Position numbers and translations under genes: made by a program
In this document: positions 5,525 to 11,133 of the stretch, one piece after another
How positions within the stretch are numbered: position 1 is the first letter of the stretch
How the letters are laid out: the number at the start of each line of letters is the position of its first letter
NCBI GenBank assembly: GCA_021826765.1
Contig: JAKAYK010000029.1
Location: 1 to 11,133 of the forward strand
DNA: 11,133 nt
Source: Thermoplasmata archaeon
GTDB lineage: Archaea > Thermoplasmatota > Thermoplasmata > Thermoplasmatales > Thermoplasmataceae
Reading direction: 5' to 3'
The notes under the pieces: generated by a model
Told to the model about the DNA's origin: nothing
The model's input: the letters and a program-made list of their open reading frames with translations, nothing else
Database searches by the model: none

Positions 5525-6843
5525 ATGTTCATATCGTCCCTGCTTAAAGGGTCAAATTTTTTCCTTTTTTCAGATGCGTTTGAATGCATAATCTCATCAT
5601 AACACCTTTCATTGAGCAATATGGTGAAATCATTTTCTATTCCTCCTGCAGATTTTGAGAGTTCCCTGAAGTATGGCCTGTTCTCAATTGCATCTGAGTG
5701 AGATATATGGAAGGCTATTTCCATTGCCCTGCATACCCGGTTTATGGCTGATCTGCTCTTTCTTGATTTGCTCATTGCAGTGAGATATGTGGGAAAGTCA
5801 TACTTTGTATATCCTCCATGCCTGTCCACCATAGTGAAAGTTGCTGCAGACAATTCATCAACATATCTCCAGAGTGAGTAGTGCCTCATCCTGGCAGCAC
5901 TTCTGGATATTACGTCTATGATTGAGAGATAATTCTCAACCATTTCCAGTGATTTAATTGTCTTGCACTCCCTTGGTGCATTGGTGTTCATCCACTGTAG
6001 CAGTGTGTCCTTATCCATATCGCTATCCCTTATGAGGTGCAGGTTTCTGTCAAAATCTTCTCCGCTTAGGACTTCCCTGATCACATTGAACGTCTCGCTT
6101 TTCCTGTCTCTCAAACTTTCTCCTGACTCTCCTGATGAAAGTGCAAAGGAATAAGCATCATTCACAGCACCCCTGATGTCCGGGAGGTTATTCCTGATTA
6201 TTCCCTCTATGGATGCTCTTGAGACCTTCAACCCGCTTCTTGAACAGATATCCATTATCCTATCTGCCATTCTTGCAACTGCATTTTTATAATCAAGATC
6301 ATTTTTTCTCTTGTACATTGTGAATTCCACGACTTCGCACATTGATATGATATCCTTTGCAGTGCCCCTTCTGTAGAAATCCCAGTATTCATTCATCGTG
6401 ATTATGACCGGTACCCGGGTATTTCTCAATGTTTCCTTGATCGCTACATATCCGCCTGTTTCCTTGCCCTCAGTTCCCCGTTCGAATATATTATCTGCTT
6501 CATCTATGAGAACCATCTTGTCGATTGTTCTTTTTTCATATTGATCCATGAAAGAATCAAGTTCCATATACACAGTATATAATCCAGCAGTCTGGTTCAG
6601 GAATTTTTCATTTCTGTATTCTGACGAATTTACCTCCAGAATCTTCCAGTTTTTTTCCTTTGAGATGACATATGCTGCAGAAGTTTTCCCGACACCCGGA
6701 GTGCCGTATAATAGAAGCCCTTTTTTCTTTGGGTTTCCGGATTCCCATGATGAAATCCAGTTTAATATCTTCTCCTTTGTTTCCCTGGACATGAGAAGAT
6801 CATCCATTCTGGCTGGCCTGAGCTCTTCGCTCCATATGTCCAT
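5506..6843 (-). CDS. rfcL: Replication factor C large subunit (clamp loader)
   Basis: This 445-residue AAA+ ATPase is the archaeal clamp-loader large subunit, which with RfcS opens and loads PCNA on primed DNA. The N-terminus WSEELRPARMDDLL matches the RfcL/RfcS start (W-x-x-K-Y-R-P). Walker A is GTPGVGKT (47-54), Walker B is VLIDEAD (111-117), and sensor 1 is in IITMNE (N151). A lid domain (about 160-235) contains LPDIRGAVNDAYSFA, typical of RFC sensor-2/lid sequence. It lacks the SRC arginine-finger motif of small subunits, as expected for RfcL. I see no clear PIP box (Q-x-x-[LI]-x-x-[FY]-[FY]) at the C-terminus, which ends SRDDMNIYLSAD, and no Lys/Glu-rich tail. A TATA-like AAT-rich element 22-28 bases before the ATG suggests a leaderless transcript. 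Confidence 0.93.
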   Translation of the reverse strand: MDIWSEELRPARMDDLLMSRETKEKILNWISSWESGNPKKKGLLLYGTPGVGKTSAAYVISKEKNWKILEVNSSEYRNEKFLNQTAGLYTVYMELDSFMDQYEKRTIDKMVLIDEADNIFERGTEGKETGGYVAIKETLRNTRVPVIITMNEYWDFYRRGTAKDIISMCEVVEFTMYKRKNDLDYKNAVARMADRIMDICSRSGLKVSRASIEGIIRNNLPDIRGAVNDAYSFALSSGESGESLRDRKSETFNVIREVLSGEDFDRNLHLIRDSDMDKDTLLQWMNTNAPRECKTIKSLEMVENYLSIIDVISRSAARMRHYSLWRYVDELSAATFTMVDRHGGYTKYDFPTYLTAMSKSRKSRSAINRVCRAMEIAFHISHSDAIENRPYFRELSKSAGGIENDFTILLNERCYDEIMHSNASEKRKKFDPLSRDDMNIYLSAD

Positions 6844-6863
6844 AATGAAGTGTAGTCAATCAT

Positions 6864-6872
6864 GAATAAAAC
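6864..6872 (-). promoter_or_regulatory. rfcL: TATA-like element of rfcL
   Basis: On the minus strand GTTTTATTC lies about 22-30 bases before the rfcL ATG at 6843, with AAAGG just upstream as a possible purine-rich BRE. The spacing suggests a leaderless transcript. Confidence 0.35.
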
Positions 6873-6946
6873 CTTTGCCGGATGACATACATGAACTGCA
6901 AGCACGGGAATATTGTGCATTAAGCATCCCTGTGAAGCCACAACAA

Positions 6947-7004
6947 ATTTTACAATCTTTTGAGCAGGAAAGCTCCGACCTTCAGGGAGGAGAGGATGTC
7001 AGGA
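6947..7004 (+). repeat. 58-bp repeat, copy 2 (possible solo IS605/TnpB right end or omega-RNA 3' end)
   Basis: This copy matches 406-463 at 56 of 58 positions on the same strand. The hairpin arms are 6973-6980 and 6985-6992 with a TTCA loop; C6980 makes a C-G pair where copy 1 has T-G. It lies in the divergent region between rfcL (minus) and the GHMP kinase (plus), ends 35 bases before the ATG at 7040 and abuts that gene's TATA-like sequence. The GGAGG at 6986-6990 and the ATG at 6995 look like a ribosome binding site and start, but the frame ends after 13 codons (5 codons in copy 1) and the two peptides differ after MSG, so I do not call a peptide. Confidence 0.6.
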
Positions 7005-7018
7005 ATAAATAATAATAC
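7005..7018 (+). promoter_or_regulatory. TATA-like element before the GHMP kinase
   Basis: ATAAATAATAATAC lies 22-35 bases before the ATG at 7040 and starts at the last base of repeat copy 2. The spacing fits a leaderless transcript starting at or just before the ATG. Confidence 0.4.
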
Positions 7019-7039
7019 GAATCATTGTATACTGTGAGC

Positions 7040-8029
7040 ATGAGAAGAATCAGTGCCTACAGTCCACTGAGAGTGAGTTTTTCAGGTGGAGGAACTGACA
7101 TTAATCCCTTCCTTGAAAAATACGGTACAAACGTTGTAAACACAGCCATTGACAGAGGTGTGTATGTGACCTATACTGAGGACATGCAGCCACTGGAAAT
7201 TTCTTCCAGACATAATGTTAAAACTATAATTTTCGGTGACAGTGAAGATGAGAGTTTTCAGGACAGTATGGTACGATTTCTCACGGAATATGGGATCAAA
7301 ACAGGAAGATTATACATAAATGGTGAAGTTCCACCCGGTTCAGGACTTGGCTCTTCCAGTGCGATGATGACTGCACTCATAAGAGTCCTGAAGGAAATCA
7401 GAAACGAGTATGATGGACCGGAAAACCTTGCAAGGGAAGCATATCTTGCAGAAAGAGATTCCTTTGGAATCACCCTTGGAATACAGGATCCATACGCAAT
7501 CGCCTTTGGTGGATTCAAGAGCATGGAATCCATGGGCATGGAGCCGAATTTCTCATTATTCAATGACACTGAAGTGATGGATAAACTATCTGCAGGCATG
7601 ATCATATGTTATACTGGAAATACAAGGGAAAGCAGTGCAGTCCTGAGAGATCAGGTGGAAAAGGCCCAGAAGGGTGAGAATGACACCATTGATAAACTGG
7701 TCAGGATGAAACAGATTGCGCAGAGCATGAAAAAAGCAGTGGAAGATAATGACTGGCACAGGTTTAATGAGCTTGTAAACAGCGGATGGACCATAAAGAA
7801 ATCCCTGGGAACAAAAGTTTCAGGCAAGAACATTGACTTTATCGTGAATACTGCCATAGAATCTGGAGCATTATCTGCAAGACTCCTTGGTGGAGGAAGT
7901 GAAGGTTTTGTTCTTGCACTCTGTGATAGGGATAAACTATGGTCTGTACAGCAGAGCCTGAAAAAAATATCAAAATTTGTGATGAGAGTTAGCCCTGTGG
8001 TGAAGGGGACAGAACTATTCACTTTCTAA
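7040..8029 (+). CDS. GHMP-family sugar kinase (heptose/galactokinase-like, COG2605 type)
   Basis: The 329-residue protein has the three GHMP kinase motifs. The N-terminal SPLRVSFSGGGTD (8-20) is the substrate-binding start seen in D-glycero-D-manno-heptose 7-phosphate kinase (HddA) and related kinases. The ATP loop is PPGSGLGSSSA (98-108), followed by GIQDPYAIAFGG (147-158) with the likely catalytic Asp150. Motif 3 is ARLLGGGSEGF (280-290), where Ser-Glu replaces the usual Gly-Gly. It probably phosphorylates a sugar or sugar phosphate in the cytoplasm. In Thermoplasmatales a link to surface glycan precursors is possible, but no other sugar-nucleotide genes are near. An upstream TTG at 7025 would add five residues, but the ATG at 7040 gives the family's usual start. 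The last 15 bases overlap the end of the convergent Nudix gene. Confidence 0.88.
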   Translation: MRRISAYSPLRVSFSGGGTDINPFLEKYGTNVVNTAIDRGVYVTYTEDMQPLEISSRHNVKTIIFGDSEDESFQDSMVRFLTEYGIKTGRLYINGEVPPGSGLGSSSAMMTALIRVLKEIRNEYDGPENLAREAYLAERDSFGITLGIQDPYAIAFGGFKSMESMGMEPNFSLFNDTEVMDKLSAGMIICYTGNTRESSAVLRDQVEKAQKGENDTIDKLVRMKQIAQSMKKAVEDNDWHRFNELVNSGWTIKKSLGTKVSGKNIDFIVNTAIESGALSARLLGGGSEGFVLALCDRDKLWSVQQSLKKISKFVMRVSPVVKGTELFTF

Positions 8030-8479
8030 TGGTTTTTCATTATTCCGAATGTGCATCAGTATTCGGTAGGTCAGGCCCCATACTATATCACCATAGTAAT
8101 TGAGGCATAACCCTTTCACCGGATCAGTTGAATCAATACCGCCATCAATTGGATACCATCCCCCGTATTCCATTTCATCTCCTGGCATTATATCAAAAAT
8201 AGATCCTGCACTGCATAAAACGGGATATACTTTCAAATCATTAATCCTGATTGTGCTGAAATAATCGAGCACCTTCAATACACTTATGCTGGAAGAGGAT
8301 GAACCGGTTTCTTCCTGAAATTCCCTCAGGGCACAGGTTATTGGATCCTCACCTTCCTTCATGAATCCTCCGGGAAAGCTCATGTCACCAGACCATGGGT
8401 CACCTTCCCTGCTCTTCCTTCTCATGAGGAGGACCTTCCTGTCATGGATCACAACACAAACAGCAGCGGAATTCCTCAT
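8015..8479 (-). CDS. Nudix hydrolase, CoA-pyrophosphatase-like
   Basis: The 154-residue protein carries a complete Nudix box (G-x5-E-x7-REUxEExGU) from GFMKEGEDPITCALREFQEE onward to TGS, the site that binds Mg and cleaves nucleoside diphosphate-X substrates. The box is preceded by GDPWSGDMSFPGG, resembling the 'h-x-G-x-[IM]-[SA]-FPGG' block of the CoA diphosphatase subgroup (NudL, NUDT7), and the late GLTYRIL fits the C-terminal helix of that group. A role in hydrolysing CoA or another dinucleotide is therefore an inference; ADP-ribose-type substrates are possible. There is no signal peptide or membrane segment. It ends tail-to-tail with the GHMP kinase, overlapping by 15 bases. An out-of-frame ATG at 8483 was not used. 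No convincing TATA box was seen upstream. Confidence 0.88.
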   Translation of the reverse strand: MRNSAAVCVVIHDRKVLLMRRKSREGDPWSGDMSFPGGFMKEGEDPITCALREFQEETGSSSSSISVLKVLDYFSTIRINDLKVYPVLCSAGSIFDIMPGDEMEYGGWYPIDGGIDSTDPVKGLCLNYYGDIVWGLTYRILMHIRNNEKPLESE

Positions 8480-8544
8480 TCATCTGCTAAATTATGTAAA
8501 GAACCTTAACCTTTTCCATTTAGTTTTCTGAAAAAATGGTAAAA

Positions 8545-8553
8545 CCTATAATC
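8545..8553 (+). promoter_or_regulatory. TATA-like element before the isochorismatase-fold gene
   Basis: CCTATAATC is centred about 24 bases before the ATG at 8573. There is no Shine-Dalgarno sequence, so a leaderless transcript is likely. Confidence 0.4.
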
Positions 8554-8572
8554 AATTTCATGATCAATATGA

Positions 8573-9142
8573 ATGAGCAACAAAATTTCAATAGAGAGAG
8601 AAAAAACAGCACTTGTGCTTATTGACCTCCAGAAGGGAATAGTTGGAAGAGAAACAAAACCCTATCCTTCAAGTGCCGTTGTTGCCAACGCTGTGAAACT
8701 CATTAACAGGTTCCGTGAGAATAAAATGCCCATATTCTTTGTACATGTTGACTTCAAGAATGCAGTCCCACTGATGACTGAGAGTGATTCCACGTTCAAC
8801 AGGGGAAATCCGCCTGCAGACTGGGCAGATTTTGTGCCTGAACTGGGAGTCACCACATCAGATCTTGTTGTTACCAAGAGGCAGTGGGGTGCATTCTATG
8901 GAACAGATCTTGAACAGCAGCTGAGAAGGAGAAATATCCATACGATCGTCCTTGGAGGTATTTCCACAACTTATGGTGTGGAGAGCACTGCGCGATTTGC
9001 GTATGAATTTGGCTTCAACCAGGTTTTTGCAGAGGATGCCATGACAGATATGTCAGAGGAAGCGCACAGGATATCTGTTGAATATGTACTCAAGAGGATG
9101 GGAAGAGTTAGAACCACAGAAGAGATTCTTTCATCCATATGA
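8573..9142 (+). CDS. Isochorismatase-family hydrolase with Gly at the catalytic Cys position
   Basis: This 189-residue protein has the cysteine-hydrolase/isochorismatase fold. ALVLIDLQKGIV supplies Asp18 and VVTKRQWGAFYGTDL supplies Lys102, the first two members of the D-K-C triad. The third block reads GGISTTYGVESTARFAYEFG. By alignment to the usual G-I-x-T-N-x-C-V-x-S-T-A-R, the nucleophilic Cys is Gly135. True isochorismatases (EntB, PhzD) also lack the Cys, and from memory so does a group of YecD-like proteins with TN-x-GVE-[SA]-TAR. This may therefore be a subfamily trait rather than an inactivated gene. Nicotinamidase or amidohydrolase chemistry through a thioester intermediate would not be possible. 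The physiological substrate is unknown, and no enterobactin or menaquinone genes are near. It is a single gene between Nudix (divergent) and thermosome (same strand, 132 bases downstream). Confidence 0.88.
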   Translation: MSNKISIEREKTALVLIDLQKGIVGRETKPYPSSAVVANAVKLINRFRENKMPIFFVHVDFKNAVPLMTESDSTFNRGNPPADWADFVPELGVTTSDLVVTKRQWGAFYGTDLEQQLRRRNIHTIVLGGISTTYGVESTARFAYEFGFNQVFAEDAMTDMSEEAHRISVEYVLKRMGRVRTTEEILSSI

Positions 9143-9237
9143 TGGAAGCGAAAGAATCAAAACAGTCCAGACAGAAAATATACATATTCCATTTTTAAGC
9201 ATGAATGTCGCGTTTTGTAGAATCAAAAGTTTACAAA

Positions 9238-9247
9238 CATTTATATA
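9238..9247 (+). promoter_or_regulatory. Strong TATA box of the thermosome gene
   Basis: CATTTATATAG, centred about 31 bases before the ATG at 9275, is the closest match to the archaeal TATA consensus (TTTATATA) in the window. It would leave a leader of only about 5 bases. This fits a highly expressed gene. A stretch TTTACAAAC lies just upstream; no known heat-shock regulator site can be named. Confidence 0.65.
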
Positions 9248-9274
9248 GAAGTTTATTTTTACTACCTGATAACA

Positions 9275-10894
9275 ATGATAGGCGGACAACCAATATTCAT
9301 ATTAAAAGAGGGCTCTAAAAGAGAGACCGGAAAAGATGCGATGAAGGCAAACATAGACGCTGCAAAAAGCATTGCATCAGCAGTAAGAACCAGCCTTGGC
9401 CCAAGGGGAATGGACAAGATGCTTGTTGATTCCCTCGGTGATATTGTCATCACAAATGACGGAGTCACAATCCTGAAAGAAATGGATGTTGAACACCCAG
9501 CTGCAAAGATGATGGTTGAGGTTTCAAAGACCCAGGATACAATGGTTGGAGATGGAACGACAACAGCAGTGGTCGTTGCTGGAGCACTGCTTCAGGAAGC
9601 AGAATCTCTCATAAACCAGAATGTTCACCCGACTGTGATTGCAGACGGATACAGGATGGCTGCACAGAAGGCAAAGGAAATACTTGAGGAAATAGCAACA
9701 AAGGTTGAGATCACCGACAAGGAAAAGATCATGAAGATGGCCTCCACATCCCTCAGCAGCAAGTCTGCGTCAGGAAGCAAGGATAAACTCAGTGAGATTT
9801 CCTATGAAACCATAAAGACCATAGCTGAGAAGACTGCAAATGGCTACAAGGTTGACATGGACAATGTCCAGATAGTTAAGAAACAGGGTGGAGACATAGA
9901 TGATACCACACTTATATATGGTATCATAGTGGACAAGGAGAAAGTTCACCCTGGAATGCAGGATTCCGTGAAGAATGCAAAGATAGCGGTTCTCAACGCT
10001 GCACTTGAAATAAAGAAACCTGAGTTTGACACAAACATAAGAATAGATGACCCGGCAATGATACAGAAATTCCTCTCACAGGAAGAGTCAATACTGAAGG
10101 AAATGGTCAAGAAAGTGAAGGAAACAGGAGCAAATGTGCTCATTACACAGAAAGGAATTGATGACCTTGCACAGCATTACCTTGCAAAAGAGGGCATTTA
10201 TGCAGTCAGGAGAGTCAAGAAAAGTGATATTGAGAAACTTTCAAAGGCCACAGGAGCTACAATTGCATCGTCCATTGATGAATTGACCTCATCAGACCTC
10301 GGAAAGGCAGAGCAGGTAGAACAGATCAAGATAGGAGATGATTACCTCACATTCGTGACTGGATGTGTCAATCCCAAGGCTGTTTCGCTTCTTGTCAGAG
10401 GTGGAACTGAGCATGTGGTTGATGAAATAGAGAGATCCATAGTGGACTCCATTCATGTTGTTGCTGCAGCCATAGAGGATGGAAAATATGTCGCAGGCGG
10501 AGGATCAGCAGCAGTCGAGATCGCAGTAAAGACAAGAGAATATGCAGTAAAGGTCGGTGGAAGACAGCAGCTTGCAATTGAGAAATTCGCAAACGCCATG
10601 GAAGAAATACCAAGGGCACTCTCTGAAAATGCAGGAATTAACGCAATTGATATACTCATAAACCTCAGGAACGAGCATGCAAAGGGCCACAAGAAATTCG
10701 GAATAAACCTCTACACAGGGAACATAGAAGACATGGAGAAAGCAGGAGTCATAGAGCCCATAAGAGTTGGAAAGCAGGCAATAGATGCTGCAACCGAGGC
10801 TGCAGTCATGATTCTCAGGATCGATGACGTTATTGCAACCAAGGGATCAAAAGGCGGATCTCCTCCACCAGGCGCAGGCGCTGGAGAGGACTAA
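9275..10894 (+). CDS. Thermosome subunit (group II chaperonin)
   Basis: At 539 residues this matches the archaeal thermosome/CCT family over its full length. Visible motifs are the equatorial TSLGPRGMDKMLVDSLGD (39-56), TNDGVTIL (60-67) and the ATP loop GDGTTTAVVVAGALL (92-106). Later blocks are RGGTEHVVDEIERSI and YVAGGGSAAVEIA, which holds the conserved GGG of the nucleotide pocket. Thermosomes form double eight- or nine-fold rings that fold proteins in the cytosol under ATP hydrolysis with a built-in helical lid. The C-terminus ends GGSPPPGAGAGED instead of the GGM-type tail of many chaperonins. Alpha and beta subunits cannot be told apart from this sequence alone; a second subunit gene is likely elsewhere. 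The strong TATA box suggests high expression. A run of T-rich DNA follows the stop. Confidence 0.97.
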   Translation: MIGGQPIFILKEGSKRETGKDAMKANIDAAKSIASAVRTSLGPRGMDKMLVDSLGDIVITNDGVTILKEMDVEHPAAKMMVEVSKTQDTMVGDGTTTAVVVAGALLQEAESLINQNVHPTVIADGYRMAAQKAKEILEEIATKVEITDKEKIMKMASTSLSSKSASGSKDKLSEISYETIKTIAEKTANGYKVDMDNVQIVKKQGGDIDDTTLIYGIIVDKEKVHPGMQDSVKNAKIAVLNAALEIKKPEFDTNIRIDDPAMIQKFLSQEESILKEMVKKVKETGANVLITQKGIDDLAQHYLAKEGIYAVRRVKKSDIEKLSKATGATIASSIDELTSSDLGKAEQVEQIKIGDDYLTFVTGCVNPKAVSLLVRGGTEHVVDEIERSIVDSIHVVAAAIEDGKYVAGGGSAAVEIAVKTREYAVKVGGRQQLAIEKFANAMEEIPRALSENAGINAIDILINLRNEHAKGHKKFGINLYTGNIEDMEKAGVIEPIRVGKQAIDAATEAAVMILRIDDVIATKGSKGGSPPPGAGAGED

Positions 10895-10927
10895 TTTCCC
10901 ATTTTTTTATTTTTCATATTCATTTTT
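10895..10927 (+). terminator. T-rich terminator tract of the thermosome gene
   Basis: Beginning at the stop codon, the plus strand has T runs of 7, 5 and 5 bases (ATTTTTTTATTTTTC, CATTTTTGG), the expected archaeal intrinsic termination signal. The tract extends into the 3' end of the convergent small membrane ORF. Confidence 0.55.
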
Positions 10928-11113
10928 GGATCTTGTTGAAAATACTATTATTTCCACTAATCCTAAGGAAATCAATGCGGTTCCCGTAAAGTTAAGTTGT
11001 AATATGGTAAAGTATGTGATAGTTATATGATCAAATGCGATTAATTCACCCAGGAAAAAAATGCTTCCTGAAATAACTTGGCCAATAATGTACAGAATTC
11101 CAGCAATCTTCAT
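10907..11113 (-). CDS. Small hypothetical membrane protein, possibly partial
   Basis: The minus-strand frame from an ATG at 11113 encodes 68 residues with two hydrophobic helices (about 3-25 and 35-60) and a charged C-terminus (STRSKNEYEK), which fits a small membrane protein. The frame stays open from the ATG to the right edge, so the true start may lie outside the window and the protein may have further helices. No clear TATA box or ribosome binding site is visible in the 20 remaining bases. The family is not recognised. It is convergent with the thermosome gene and its last codons lie in the T-rich terminator tract. Because the region is AT-rich and the ORF short, chance cannot be excluded. 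Confidence 0.5.
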   Translation of the reverse strand: MKIAGILYIIGQVISGSIFFLGELIAFDHITITYFTILQLNFTGTALISLGLVEIIVFSTRSKNEYEK

Positions 11114-11133
11114 CCCAGATGAATTTTTTTCAA

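Noticed and set aside
10395..10692. Overlapping minus-strand ORFs inside the thermosome gene
   Set aside because: Antisense frames of a strongly conserved chaperonin region; typical shadow translations.
1..11133. CRISPR array or intact insertion sequence
   Set aside because: No regularly spaced short repeats and no transposase motifs were seen; the only dispersed repeat has two copies 6.5 kb apart.

Overview
The window reads as chromosomal DNA of a thermoacidophilic euryarchaeon, most likely Thermoplasmatales or a close relative. The information-processing genes are archaeal (replication factor C large subunit, ribosomal protein L15e, a Pop5/Rnp2-like RNase P subunit, a group II chaperonin). 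The promoters are also archaeal: AT-rich TATA-like boxes sit about 22-32 bases upstream of most start codons, few Shine-Dalgarno sequences are visible, and leaderless transcripts are therefore likely. The family calls are made from protein motifs; the lineage is an inference.

Layout, left to right. A truncated acetamidase/formamidase gene (minus) runs off the left edge and is divergent from an FTR1-like seven-helix membrane protein (plus). A small orphan protein (plus) follows, convergent with heme o synthase ctaB (minus). CtaB shares a divergent control region, holding a double GATGCATC palindrome, with a twelve-helix membrane protein that carries intramembrane histidines (plus). Next comes a minus-strand unit, rpl15e followed 8 bases later by tRNA-Ser(UGA), then a short Rnp2-like gene (plus) whose end overlaps the end of rfcL (minus). 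The right third holds a GHMP sugar kinase (plus), a Nudix hydrolase (minus, tail-to-tail overlap), an isochorismatase-fold hydrolase (plus), the thermosome subunit (plus), and a small membrane ORF (minus) that may run off the right edge.

Genes are mostly single units with short intergenic regions and convergent ends that touch or overlap. Functional themes are respiration and heme (ctaB plus its His-rich divergent neighbour), translation and tRNA processing (L15e, tRNA-Ser, Rnp2), replication (RfcL) and protein folding (thermosome). No CRISPR array, rRNA, intact transposase or integrase was seen.

The most unusual signal is a 58-bp sequence present twice (406-463 and 6947-7004, 56/58 identical, same strand). 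It contains a hairpin with a tandem G-A mismatch followed by AGGATGTCA, which resembles the right end/omega-RNA 3' end of IS605-type TnpB elements, but no TnpB gene is present. Both copies lie in divergent intergenic regions, next to the TATA-like sequence and 36 or 35 bases before the ATG of the downstream gene.
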